In this document: one piece after another, positions 36,901 through 44,896 of the stretch | Position numbering within the stretch: position 1 is the stretch's first letter | Layout: each line of letters begins with the position of its first letter | DNA from: Agromyces subbeticus DSM 16689 | GTDB lineage: Bacteria; Actinomycetota; Actinomycetes; Actinomycetales; Microbacteriaceae | NCBI RefSeq assembly: GCF_000421565.1 | Contig: NZ_ATXG01000019.1 | Span: forward strand, 1-64,000 | Direction of reading: 5' to 3' | DNA: 64,000 bases | The notes under the pieces: generated by a model | What the model saw: only the letters and a program-made list of their open reading frames with translations | What the model was told of the DNA's origin: nothing | Databases searched by the model: none | Made by a program: the position numbers and the translations under genes

Positions 36901-37217
36901 ACGCGGTCTACGACGTCGACCCGACGAGTGAACTCGGCCGTCGCGGCATCCGATACCAGGTGGTCGACTGGAAGACGGGCAAGGCGCCCCGCGACGCGCA
37001 CGACCTCGAGCTGAAGCAGACGCAGCTCGCGCTCTACCGTCTCGCCTACGCGAACTGGGCGGGCATCGACCCCGCACAGATCGACGCCGTCTTCTACTTC
37101 GTCGAAGACGACCGGGTCATCCGTCCCGACGAGATCTACGACGAAGCGGCGTTGCGCCGGGCCTGGGCGTCGGTTGCGGCATCCGCACCCGAGGCTTCGC
37201 CGGCCGCTCGGCGCTGA
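33906..37217 (+). CDS. adnB: AdnB-type helicase-nuclease subunit
   Basis: 1103-aa UvrD-like motor plus RecB-like nuclease, the active translocating subunit of AdnAB. Motifs: VVAGAGSGKTETM (I), LGLTFTRKAA (Ia), VLLDEYQDTS (II), VGDPDQSIYGWRGA (III), YDLSTSWRNPRVV (IV), IHGSKGLEWDVVAI (V), YVALTRTRSDLLLSGS (VI), then the nuclease VVDWKTGK (Asp about 1021, Lys about 1023) and QLALYRLAYA. ATG 33906 overlaps the adnA stop. The last 82 bases overlap, antisense, the end of the convergent phosphotransferase gene. Confidence 0.93.
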   Translation: MIAAADIAARLGLHAPTAEQRAVIEADPRGQSIVVAGAGSGKTETMANRVVWLLANSHVAVPEVLGLTFTRKAAGELAERIRERIAQLVSLGIAEVSLDPLESASVGTYNAFASAIYREHAMLIGREPDAAVLGEASAWQLARSVVAASADPRLVELDASLDKVTGAVLSLSRALAENVADSRDVRAMTRDFLAMQGLPIEAPRKRTDFTSFVDALGVVEALPPLLELADAYAEAKQQKGFVEFSDQVALALAICERHPEVVAGHRERYRTVLLDEYQDTSVVQTRLLAALFGEQSVMAVGDPDQSIYGWRGASSANLARFGRDFAPGGDAEVYDLSTSWRNPRVVLEAANTLIQPLDAGIPKAPLGASPFAGPGRLDVAWAETIEGEAALVASWFAERLGRMTHGGHLERGSLDHSRPEIAPRSGALLCRTFANVGIFTAALRAKGVPVHVLGMAGLLDQPVIADLVCVLRVLNDPTAGSELVRVLGGARWRIGSADLAALHGLAKWLADRDLATRRLGDEVRAGLRASIAPDESPSIVDALDFLLVAPDSHSALATFSEIGLARMRRAGAQLQSLRRRAGLGLVDFVSLVQQELLLDIEVAANVAQPLGAPSLEAFDELLAGFAEVSEHPTLGAFLGWLTEAEQRDRLAPRQDEPEPGAVQVLSIHGSKGLEWDVVAIPRLVDDELPSKPRSSKGWLSFGELPNEFKGDADELPELAWRGVASQADFDRAVTAFAEENKERHAEEERRLAYVALTRTRSDLLLSGSWWASQKAPRKPSPYLRELAVAGVLDASVLPTAPESEENPRTSSTERVRWPLDPLGSRRTAVTAAATAVRAAAERPSGDGIGPVLADRIRLLLEERRRRAEGPSTPEVPVRVPASRFKDYVDDPAAVAAQLRRPMPQRPFRATRIGTLFHQWVEQRSTGEHEAAAIDALDVLDVFAERETRRDEAIIDATPERLRALQATFEASEWGSRKPSAVEIELHLPIGDNVFICKLDAVYDVDPTSELGRRGIRYQVVDWKTGKAPRDAHDLELKQTQLALYRLAYANWAGIDPAQIDAVFYFVEDDRVIRPDEIYDEAALRRAWASVAASAPEASPAARR

Positions 37218-38446
37218 TCGGCGCCGTCGCCCGCATCGTCGTTGGCCGAACCGCCGGCGTCGCCCTCACCGTCACCACCGATGCTCACTTCGCCGTCGAC
37301 AGGCGCGGCATCGCCCCAGTCGGAGAGATCGAGCGGAATCGGCGCGGTCGCATCGAACGGTGCGGCGTCGCGCTCGCCCGCTTCGCGCCGCTCGAGTTCG
37401 GAGAAGTCGTAGCTGTCGGTCAGCAGGCTCGCTCCGCCTTCGCGAGGCGCACTCTCGCGAGGAGTCTCGTCGAGCATCCGCTCGACATCGCCGACCGTGA
37501 GAATCGGCCCGGTCTCGGGTGAGAGTGGCTCGCTCGATCGATCGTGCACGCTCTCGACGAGTCCGTCGAGCAACCCGACCGCGTCGGCGATGATGGCCTC
37601 GTCACGCGCCTCGACGCCGTGCAGCAACCATCTGGCGAGCTCGAGCTCGCCGTAGAGCAGCGCTCGTTGCGGCAGATGGCCGTCGGCGCCTCCGTCGCGT
37701 GCAGAGAAGTAGGCGTCGAGCGCGCGTTCTGCCGCGGCACCGCGCGAGGTGAGCAACCAGTGCAGATCGCGCGCCGGGTCGCCTTGCGCGAGTGCCGACC
37801 AGCCGATGAGGCCGGTCACGGTGTCGCCGTCGACGAGCACCGAGTCGGCGGTCAGCGCACCGTTGACGACGGTGGGCCGGAAGCGCCAGAGCGCGGCATC
37901 GTCGGTCGCTTCTTCCCAACGACGCAGGAGCGCGGCGGGCAGGTGGCCGGTGTCGGCGGCGCGGTCGATGAGTTCGACCACGGCATCGTGCGATTCGTCG
38001 GCGGACTGGCGGGGCAGGCCGGCATCGGCGATGAACCCGGTCGGCAGCGCGTGCACCGCGGCCAGCGCCAGGCCGACCGAGGTTGCGATGCCGTCGTACT
38101 CGGTGAGCTCGTCGGCGGTGCGCGGCGCACCGGGCACGAAGGTCGTGACCACGGCGCGGGTGCCGTCGATCGGCGCCTGCCCGACCAGTTCGGGAATGGC
38201 GAAGGGGAGGCGTGAGCGAATGCCGGGGGTGAGTGCGCGCAGCGCCACGAGGTCGGCCGACTGCTCCGACTCGGCGGCCTGCGACCGCGGCACGCGCAGC
38301 ACGAGCATGCGATCGTCGGTGGTTCGCACGAGCACCGCGTCGAAGGCGCCATGGCTCTTGCGAGTGTGTGCGCGCACGGCTCGCACCTCGAGTCCGGGCA
38401 CCGCCGCCGTGGCCAACGCGGCTAGAGTGAGAGGAGGTCTGGCCAT
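37136..38446 (-). CDS. Phosphotransferase-fold protein with degenerate active site
   Basis: 436 aa. The first 320 residues resemble an aminoglycoside/macrolide phosphotransferase (APH/kinase fold). The catalytic loop, expected as HGDLHxxN, reads NGALTADS (about residue 195) and the metal-binding DW segment reads LIGWSALAQGDPARDLHW, so the usual His, Asp and Asn are missing: probably a pseudokinase or a binding protein. The C-terminal 110 residues are low-complexity, acidic and Ala/Gly-rich, and run 82 bases into adnB antisense. ATG 38446 has TAAGCT seven bases upstream. In M. tuberculosis an ion-channel gene occupies this slot. Confidence 0.78.
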   Translation of the reverse strand: MARPPLTLAALATAAVPGLEVRAVRAHTRKSHGAFDAVLVRTTDDRMLVLRVPRSQAAESEQSADLVALRALTPGIRSRLPFAIPELVGQAPIDGTRAVVTTFVPGAPRTADELTEYDGIATSVGLALAAVHALPTGFIADAGLPRQSADESHDAVVELIDRAADTGHLPAALLRRWEEATDDAALWRFRPTVVNGALTADSVLVDGDTVTGLIGWSALAQGDPARDLHWLLTSRGAAAERALDAYFSARDGGADGHLPQRALLYGELELARWLLHGVEARDEAIIADAVGLLDGLVESVHDRSSEPLSPETGPILTVGDVERMLDETPRESAPREGGASLLTDSYDFSELERREAGERDAAPFDATAPIPLDLSDWGDAAPVDGEVSIGGDGEGDAGGSANDDAGDGADQRRAAGEASGADAATDAQARRNAASS

Positions 38447-38453
38447 GGCACTC

Positions 38454-38459
38454 AGCTTA
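38454..38459 (-). promoter_or_regulatory. Leaderless -10 (TAAGCT) of the phosphotransferase-like gene
   Basis: TAAGCT on the minus strand seven bases before ATG 38446. Confidence 0.55.
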
Positions 38460-38539
38460 AGCAGGCATCTCGCGGCTGGGGGCGACCGCCACGCCTTCCG
38501 GCCGACTCCGACTCCGACCCGGGCATCGAGAGGTGGCAC

Positions 38540-39502
38540 GTGACCGAACCGACAGCGCCGGTCTTCTCGCATTCGGCGATCGACCGGGATGCCGCGGCAC
38601 GGGCCGATCCGGCGCTCGAAGCGGCGCTCGACACCGGCTCGACGACGCTGGTCATCGTCCTGCATCAGGGTCGCGCGCTGCTCGAGCAACGAGTCGAGGG
38701 GTCGCCGACCGCCCTGCAGCTCGCGCGCCCCCAACAGCTGCCGGCCGGGCTGTCGGCACCGCTCCTGCGCTGCTACCTCGGCCGAACCGACGGGTTGCGC
38801 TTCGAGCTGCGGGTCGTCGACTCGGATGCCGCGGCGCTGATCGAGCCCGAAGACGGTCGCTGGCAGAGCCTCCGCGACGCGGCGCCCTCACTCTCCGAAC
38901 GGGATGCGAGTCTTTTCGCCGAGGCGCTCGCACTCGCGAACTGGCACGAGCGCCATGTGCGGTGCCCGCGATGCGGCGCCGAGACCGAGCCCGTGCAGGC
39001 CGGCTGGGCGCGGCGCTGCATCGCCGACGCGAGCATGCACTTCCCGCGCACCGATCCTGCCGTGATCGTGCTCGTGACCGATGACGACGACCGGGTGCTG
39101 CTCGGCTCGAACGCACTCTGGCAGCAGCACCGGTTCTCGCTGCTCGCGGGCTTCGTCGAGCCGGGCGAGACGCTCGAGGCCGCCGTCGTCCGCGAGATCC
39201 GCGAAGAGGCGGGCATCGAGGTCGATCGCGTCGCCTATGTCGCCTCGCAGCCGTGGCCGTTCCCCGCGAGCCTCATGCTCGGCTTCACCGCCCGCATCGC
39301 GGCGACCGTCGATCCGGCCTCGGCACTCGCCGACGGTGAAGAGATCCTCGAGCTGCGCTGGTTCACGCGTGACCAGATCGCAGCAGCCGGCTCGGAGATC
39401 GGCCTGCCCGGCGGCATCTCCATCGCACGCTGGCTGCTCGAGCGCTGGTATGGCGCCCCACTCGACGCCGAGGGTCGAGGGCTGGCATGGTCGACGTCGT
39501 GA
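38540..39502 (+). CDS. nudC: NADH pyrophosphatase NudC
   Basis: 320-aa Nudix hydrolase cleaving NADH (and NAD caps on RNA) to NMNH and AMP. GTG 38540 has GAGAGGTGG upstream. A zinc-ribbon segment RCPRCGAE ... ARRC precedes the Nudix box at about residues 203-225 (GFVEPGETLEAAVVREIREE), and SQPWPFPASLM after it is the NudC-specific signature. Overlaps uvrD2 by 16 bases, the same order as Rv3199c-Rv3198c. Confidence 0.95.
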   Translation: MTEPTAPVFSHSAIDRDAAARADPALEAALDTGSTTLVIVLHQGRALLEQRVEGSPTALQLARPQQLPAGLSAPLLRCYLGRTDGLRFELRVVDSDAAALIEPEDGRWQSLRDAAPSLSERDASLFAEALALANWHERHVRCPRCGAETEPVQAGWARRCIADASMHFPRTDPAVIVLVTDDDDRVLLGSNALWQQHRFSLLAGFVEPGETLEAAVVREIREEAGIEVDRVAYVASQPWPFPASLMLGFTARIAATVDPASALADGEEILELRWFTRDQIAAAGSEIGLPGGISIARWLLERWYGAPLDAEGRGLAWSTS

Positions 39503-41358
39503 CCGCGGCATCCGACCCCCTGCTCGACGCGCTCGACGATGAGCAGCGCGTCGCCGCCGAGGCGCTGCTCGGCCCCGTGTGCGTGCTGGCGGGTGCCGGC
39601 ACCGGAAAGACGCGCGCGATCACGCACCGCATCGCCTATGGAGTGGCCTCCGGGGCGTACGACCCGGCGCGCGTCATGGCGCTCACCTTCACCTCCCGCG
39701 CTGCGGCAGAACTGCGGGCACGCCTGCGCGCACTCGGCGCCGGCGGGGTACAGGCGCGCACCTTCCACGCGGCAGCACTTGCACAGCTCAACCACTTCTG
39801 GCCGATCGTCGTCGGTGGCAGTGCGCCGCGGGTGCTCGAGTACAAGGGGCGAATCCTCGGCCAGGCCGCTGAACGAGCGCGCGTGAAGGTCGACGCGGCG
39901 ACGCTGCGCGACGTCGCCGCCGAGATCGAGTGGCGCAAGGTCGCCGGGGTGGGGCCCGAGGCCTATGCCACGAGGCTCGCCTCGCGTGGTGCGCCGGGCA
40001 ACCTGACCTCCGACCAGTTCCTCGCGCTCGTCGACGCCTACGAGTCCCTGAAAGACGAGCGCCGCATGCTCGACTTCGAAGACGTGCTGCTCGCGACGGC
40101 GGGCATGATCGAGTCCGAGGCATCCGTTGCGATGCACGTGCGCGAGAGCTACCGGCACTTCATCGTCGATGAGTACCAAGACGTCTCGCCGGCCCAGCAG
40201 CAACTGCTCGACCTCTGGCTCGGCGGTCGCCGCGACCTCTGCGTGGTGGGCGATGCGAGCCAGACGATCTACTCCTTCGCCGGCGCCAGTGCCGACTACC
40301 TGCTCGACTTCGAGCGGCGCTTCGAGGGGGCCACCGTCGTACGCCTCGAGCGCAACTACCGCTCGACACCCCCGATCATCGAGGTCGCGAACCGCCTGAT
40401 GCGCGGGCGGGCGGGCGCGCTGCGCCTCGAGGCGGTCGCGGCCGAGGCGGAAGCGGTTGCCGCGCGGGCGCCGGTTGCCGCGCAGGCAACGGATGCCGCG
40501 CGGGCACCGGAAGCCCCGAGACGGCTGCCGGCAGCCGCCTCCCGCGCGCCCGCTGCGGGCGCCGCGTACGCCGAGCCCGTGATCATCGAATATCCCGACG
40601 ACCTGAGCGAGGCTCGCGGCGTCGCGACCCGGATCCGGGCGCGCATCGATGCCGGCGCACCACCCGAATCGATCGCCGTGCTGATGCGGGTCAATTCGCA
40701 ATCCGCGATCCTCGAGCGAGCGCTCGAGGAGGTCGGCGTCGGGTCCCGGGTGCGGGGGGCTGCGCGGTTCTTCGACCAGCCAGAGGTGCGCGAAGCGGTG
40801 CACGCGCTGCGAGCGGCGGCGCTCACGATCGCGGGGGAGCCGCTCTTCAAGTCGGTCAGCGACGTGCTGCGCGCGCTCGGCTGGAGTGCACAGGCGCCCG
40901 ATGGCCCCGGTGCCGTGCGGGCGCGGTGGGAATCGCTGAACGCGATCGCCCGACTCGTCGACGATGCCCCTCCGGGCACCACCTTCCGCACGTTCGCCGA
41001 TGAACTGCGGGCCAGGGCCGAGGCGCAGCACGAACCGACCGTGGCAGCAGTGACACTCGCGACGATGCACTCGGCCAAGGGTCTCGAGTGGAACGAGGTC
41101 TACATCGTCGGACTCACCGAGGGCATGCTCCCGATCGCATATGCCAAGGGGCTCGAGGCGATCGACGAGGAACGACGCCTGCTGTACGTCGGCATCACGC
41201 GGGCACGGCGGCGCCTCGAGCTGAGCTGGCCGCGCCAGGGCGGCGGATACCGAGGAGAGCGGGAGCCGTCGCGGTTCCTGCAGGAGCTCGGCACCCGCAC
41301 TCGGAATGCGTCGGGTGGCGCAGCAACTGCTCGCGCTCGCCGGGGCGCGCCGGCCTGA
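39487..41358 (+). CDS. uvrD2: UvrD2-type ATP-dependent DNA helicase
   Basis: 623-aa superfamily 1A 3'-5' helicase. Motifs: LAGAGTGKTRAIT (I), ALTFTSRAAAELRARL (Ia), FIVDEYQDVSPAQQ (II), VGDASQTIYSFAGA (III), LERNYRSTPPII (IV), TMHSAKGLEWNEVYIVGLTE (V), LLYVGITRARRRLELSW (VI). An Ala-rich insert (about residues 318-365, with repeats of AxAARAPxAA) sits in the motor. Unlike M. tuberculosis UvrD2 it ends soon after motif VI, with no HRDC/tetracysteine tail. The last 164 bases overlap the ThiF-like gene antisense. Confidence 0.9.
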   Translation: MVDVVTAASDPLLDALDDEQRVAAEALLGPVCVLAGAGTGKTRAITHRIAYGVASGAYDPARVMALTFTSRAAAELRARLRALGAGGVQARTFHAAALAQLNHFWPIVVGGSAPRVLEYKGRILGQAAERARVKVDAATLRDVAAEIEWRKVAGVGPEAYATRLASRGAPGNLTSDQFLALVDAYESLKDERRMLDFEDVLLATAGMIESEASVAMHVRESYRHFIVDEYQDVSPAQQQLLDLWLGGRRDLCVVGDASQTIYSFAGASADYLLDFERRFEGATVVRLERNYRSTPPIIEVANRLMRGRAGALRLEAVAAEAEAVAARAPVAAQATDAARAPEAPRRLPAAASRAPAAGAAYAEPVIIEYPDDLSEARGVATRIRARIDAGAPPESIAVLMRVNSQSAILERALEEVGVGSRVRGAARFFDQPEVREAVHALRAAALTIAGEPLFKSVSDVLRALGWSAQAPDGPGAVRARWESLNAIARLVDDAPPGTTFRTFADELRARAEAQHEPTVAAVTLATMHSAKGLEWNEVYIVGLTEGMLPIAYAKGLEAIDEERRLLYVGITRARRRLELSWPRQGGGYRGEREPSRFLQELGTRTRNASGGAATARARRGAPA

Positions 41359-42064
41359 GCGAGGCCTCCCGCAGCGTCTGCAGTCCGTGCGCGAGCCGGT
41401 CGTCGGCGAGGGAGACGGCGCGGGCGACGGCATCGTGGATCGCACGCGGTGTGGAGCTCGCCGCCGTGCGGCCGGCGAGCTGTGCCGCGATGACCGGCCA
41501 CGCCGGGTCGGCGTCGCGCCGGGCGAGATCGAGGCAGCGCAGGCACGGCCCGGCACCGGGCTCGACGAGTGGGCCGATGCGGGTGCCGACATCGTCGAAC
41601 ACCACGGCGAGATGCGGCACGTCCGCGCGCAGCCAGGGCAGGTGCCGCGCCGGTGACACGACCCACGAGGCGACGATGACGGCGAGGGCCGTGTCGCCGA
41701 CCTCGGCCTCCGCTGCGAGGGCGATGTCGTAGCCGAGTGCTTCGAAGTGGTCGGCGAGCCGGGCCGCGATCGGCGGCGGCGCGTCGAGCGCGATCTGCTG
41801 CCTCGGGCGAGCGGATGCCGCGGCATCCGCCTCGAGCGCCGGCGCGAGCACCTCGAGCAGTCGCAGCACCGCGGCCGGTGACCCACCGAGCCCGCCACCG
41901 ATCTTCTGGGCGGTCTCGATCGAGACACCGTGCCGAAGGGCGGCGATCAGGCCCGTCTCGAGTTCACCCGGGTCCCTGAGCACCACGCGCGGCGTGGCGC
42001 CGAGTTGCAGCTCGTTCGGAGTGCGCCACACGAGGGGGAGGTGCGGATCGATGCGCGGTGACAT
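41195..42064 (-). CDS. Orphan ThiF/cyclodehydratase-like (E1 fold) protein
   Basis: 289 aa. The pattern GAGPCLRCLDLARRDADPAW and the terminal HPTHSECGC give the two Cys pairs of a structural zinc site, as in the ThiF/E1-like partner of TOMM (azole peptide) cyclodehydratases and related actinobacterial proteins. No ATP-binding GxGxxG loop is obvious, and no YcaO partner, precursor peptide or dehydrogenase is near, so it is an orphan. It is convergent with uvrD2 and overlaps its last 164 bases. Similar proteins occur next to uvrD2 in other actinobacteria, so its role may be housekeeping. Confidence 0.7.
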   Translation of the reverse strand: MSPRIDPHLPLVWRTPNELQLGATPRVVLRDPGELETGLIAALRHGVSIETAQKIGGGLGGSPAAVLRLLEVLAPALEADAAASARPRQQIALDAPPPIAARLADHFEALGYDIALAAEAEVGDTALAVIVASWVVSPARHLPWLRADVPHLAVVFDDVGTRIGPLVEPGAGPCLRCLDLARRDADPAWPVIAAQLAGRTAASSTPRAIHDAVARAVSLADDRLAHGLQTLREASLRPARPGEREQLLRHPTHSECGCRAPAGTATAPALLGIRRPGAASSARGAAVPA

Positions 42065-42137
42065 GCCCAGAGCATGCCGGAATCGCCGGCGAAGCCGCAG
42101 AATCCTTCCACAGGCCGCGCAGACGGCGCGCCTCGAT

Positions 42138-43514
42138 CTAGGCGGGCGGGTCTTCGCCGTCTTCGCTGGGCGCCGCGGGGGTCTCGCCGCGCAGCAGCTG
42201 TTCGAGAGCCTGGTCGAATTCGTCGTCGGCCTCGGTCTCTGCCGCGTCGGTTCCCGTGAGGCGGGCGATCAGGCGAGCGGGGTCGTCGAGGTCTTCGGCG
42301 GTGGGCAGCAGGTCGGGGTGCGCCCAGAGGGCGTCACGCGCCTCGATGCCGACGGCGTCGGTGACGGCGCGCCACATCGCGGTCGCCTCGCGAAGGCGGC
42401 GCGGGCGCAGTTCGAGGCCGACGAGCGTCGCGAACGCGGACTCGGCCGGACCGCCCGACGCACGACGGCGGCGGATCGACTCGGCGATCGCATCGGACTT
42501 GGGGAGGCGCGAGGTGGCATCGGCGGTCGCGGCGTCGACCCAGCCCTCGACGAGTGCGAGCATCGTCTCGAGCCGGGCGAGAGCCGCCTGCTGGCCCTCG
42601 CTCTTGGCGCGGATGAGCGCCCCGTTGACGACCGCGTTGCGGAGCGCTTCGGTGTTCGACGGGTCGAAGCCCTCGGCGAGTTCTTCGAGGCGCTCGGTGT
42701 CGATGTCGATGCCGCGTGCGAACGCCGTGATCGCGGTGATCAGGTGCAGCCGCAGCCAGCGCGCGTGACGGAACAACCGGGCGTGCGCCAGTTCGCGCAC
42801 CGCGAGGTAGAGCTCGATCTGATCGGTCGGGATGTCGAGGTCGTCGCCGAACGCTGCGGCGTTCTGCGGCAGGATCGCCGCACGCCCGTCGTCGAGCAAC
42901 GGGATGCCGATGTCGCCGCCCGACACGACCTCGGTGGCGAGCTGGCCGACGACCTGCCCGAGCTGCATCGCGAAGAGGGCGCCGCCGATGCCGCGCATCA
43001 TGCGGCTCGCGCCCTCGATCATCTGGCGCATCTCTTCGGGCGCCTGCTCGCTCATGACCCGCGTGAGGGCGTCGGAGATCGAGAGCGCGACCGGCTCTGC
43101 CAGTTGCGACCAGATCGGCATCGTCGCTGTGACCCAGGCACGCCGGGTCAGCAACTCGGGAGTGCCCGGCAGCGCGCCGAACTCGACCGCTTCATCGAGC
43201 CAGAGCGACGCCACTTGGAAGGCCTGGTCGAGGCGGGCACGCTCATCGTCGGCGATCTGGCGTTGACCGGTCGCTGCGCGTTCTTCACCCTGCTTCAGGG
43301 CGACGCTCCAGTCGATGCCGTCGTCGGCCCGGTTCATCGCCTGCTGCAGCTGGCCGAAGAGGGCGGCGAGGCTCGCAGGATCGTTCGGCAGACCTGCGGC
43401 GCCGGCGAGACTCGACGGGTCGATACCGCCGGCCCCCGAGAGCAGCTCGCTGAGCATCTCGCGGAACTCGTCTTCGGGGCTCCGGTCGTCGGGCTCGTCT
43501 TGCCGATCGGCCAT
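42138..43514 (-). CDS. Zincin-like DUF2342 protein (Rv3195-like)
   Basis: 458-aa cytoplasmic protein of the DUF2342/zincin-like family annotated as zinc-dependent metalloprotease. ATG 43514 has GGGAGGTGG upstream. The motif usually compared with HExxH reads RELAH (about residues 238-242) in LYLAVRELAHARLFRHARWL, so the first His is Arg. The N- and C-terminal ends are acidic and low-complexity (PEDEFREMLSEL; ETEADDEFDQALEQLL). Divergent from the PDZ-Lon gene and in the conserved Rv3193c-Rv3195 block. Protease activity should not be assumed. Confidence 0.82.
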   Translation of the reverse strand: MADRQDEPDDRSPEDEFREMLSELLSGAGGIDPSSLAGAAGLPNDPASLAALFGQLQQAMNRADDGIDWSVALKQGEERAATGQRQIADDERARLDQAFQVASLWLDEAVEFGALPGTPELLTRRAWVTATMPIWSQLAEPVALSISDALTRVMSEQAPEEMRQMIEGASRMMRGIGGALFAMQLGQVVGQLATEVVSGGDIGIPLLDDGRAAILPQNAAAFGDDLDIPTDQIELYLAVRELAHARLFRHARWLRLHLITAITAFARGIDIDTERLEELAEGFDPSNTEALRNAVVNGALIRAKSEGQQAALARLETMLALVEGWVDAATADATSRLPKSDAIAESIRRRRASGGPAESAFATLVGLELRPRRLREATAMWRAVTDAVGIEARDALWAHPDLLPTAEDLDDPARLIARLTGTDAAETEADDEFDQALEQLLRGETPAAPSEDGEDPPA

Positions 43515-43685
43515 TGTCGCCACCTCCCAGTTGCGTTGGATTCCACCGTAACGCCGCCGCACCGTCCCCCGTCTGGGAAATGGCCTAGGCTGGGCGTTCC
43601 GGGTGTCCGCCCTTCGCGAACAGCGCCGGCCCCGGCGCTCGCAAGTTCGCGACAGCGACGCCCTGTCGCCCCGGAAGGAACTCGG

Positions 43686-44825
43686 ATGGCCCTCTTCACC
43701 GACGAGCCGTCGATACCGATGACGCCGCCGCCGTCGCCGAACCATGCGAACCGTGCACATCGCCCGCTCGCCGAACGCATCGGCTGGGGCGCGATCACGA
43801 TCGCCGTCGTGATCGGCATCGTCTTCGCCCTGGCGCCCTCGCCCTACGTCATCGAGCAGCCCGGCCCGGTCTACGACACCCTCGGGGTCGCCGAGAACGG
43901 CGATGGCGACGAAGTGCCGCTCATCGAGATCCCCGACGAGACCACCTTCCCGACCGACGGCGAGCTCAACCTGCTCACCGTCTCGATCCTCGGCCGGCCG
44001 GGCCAGACCCCGAACTGGCTCGAGATCGTCGCCGCGTGGTTCGACCAGACGCGTTCCGTCGTTCCGGTCGAGGCGATCTTCCCGCCGGGCGTCAGCAATG
44101 AAGACCGCAACGCCCGCAACGAGGCGGCCATGGTCGACTCCCAGCAAGACGCGATCGCCGCGGCGCTCGTCGAACTCGACTACGACTTCCCGCGTGAGGT
44201 GACGATCGCCGGCCTCCTCGAAGGCTCACCGGCCGACGGCATCCTCGAAGAGGGTGATGTCATCGTCGCCCTCGACGGGGCCGAGGTGCACTCGATCCGC
44301 GAGCTGCAGACCGCGGTGCGCGAGCACGGGTCGGATGCCCCCGCGCAGATCGATCTCGTTCGCGACGGCGCCCCGCTCACCGTCGAGGTGACCCCCGTCT
44401 CCCGCGACGGCGTCGCCGTGCTCGGCGTGGGCGTGCGCATGCACTACGAGTTCCCGGTCGACGTCGAACTGCAGCTCGACGACGTCGGCGGCCCGAGCGC
44501 GGGCATGATGTTCGCTCTCGGCATCGTCGACAAGTTGACCCCCGATGCGATGACCGGCGGCGAGATCATCGCCGGCACCGGAACGATCGATTCGGCGGGC
44601 GACGTGGGCGCCATCGGCGGCATCCGTCAGAAGCTCTGGGGCGCCGAACGTGCCGGTGCCGACTGGTTTCTCGCCCCCGAGGCGAACTGCAACGAGGTCG
44701 CGGGGCACGTTCCCGATGGCGTCACCGTCTTCTCGGTGTCGACCCTCGACCAGGCGCGAGAGATCGTCGAAGACGTCGCCGACGGAACCGTGACGGGCAG
44801 TTACCCGTCGTGCACCGCCTCCTGA
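43686..44825 (+). CDS. PDZ-domain Lon-like serine protease (YlbL/Rv3194c-like)
   Basis: 379 aa: an N-terminal membrane helix (GAITIAVVIGIVFALAPSPY), an extracytoplasmic PDZ domain at about residues 180-255 (LEGSPADGILEEGDVIVALD) and a Lon-type protease domain with the catalytic dyad Ser in GGPSAGMMFALG (about residue 271) and Lys in GGIRQKLWGAERA (about residue 315). ATG 43686 has GGAAGGAA upstream. Followed by the UPF0182 gene, as in M. tuberculosis. It probably degrades envelope or exported proteins. Confidence 0.92.
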   Translation: MALFTDEPSIPMTPPPSPNHANRAHRPLAERIGWGAITIAVVIGIVFALAPSPYVIEQPGPVYDTLGVAENGDGDEVPLIEIPDETTFPTDGELNLLTVSILGRPGQTPNWLEIVAAWFDQTRSVVPVEAIFPPGVSNEDRNARNEAAMVDSQQDAIAAALVELDYDFPREVTIAGLLEGSPADGILEEGDVIVALDGAEVHSIRELQTAVREHGSDAPAQIDLVRDGAPLTVEVTPVSRDGVAVLGVGVRMHYEFPVDVELQLDDVGGPSAGMMFALGIVDKLTPDAMTGGEIIAGTGTIDSAGDVGAIGGIRQKLWGAERAGADWFLAPEANCNEVAGHVPDGVTVFSVSTLDQAREIVEDVADGTVTGSYPSCTAS

Positions 44826-44896
44826 ACAGCCGATTCCAAGAAACGCAACTCTAGGATGGAATTCCGATCCCATCCCGACCGAACACGAGGCCGAGA

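Noticed and set aside
40440-40570. Ala-rich stretch in uvrD2 as a frameshift
   Set aside because: The frame stays open and motifs continue on both sides; it is a low-complexity insert.
39235-41928. 897-codon minus-strand frame opposite nudC and uvrD2
   Set aside because: Spans several genes; shadow of the high-GC code.
41195-42064. TOMM/azole peptide biosynthesis cluster
   Set aside because: Only the E1-like protein is present; no YcaO, oxidase or precursor peptide was seen in the neighbourhood.
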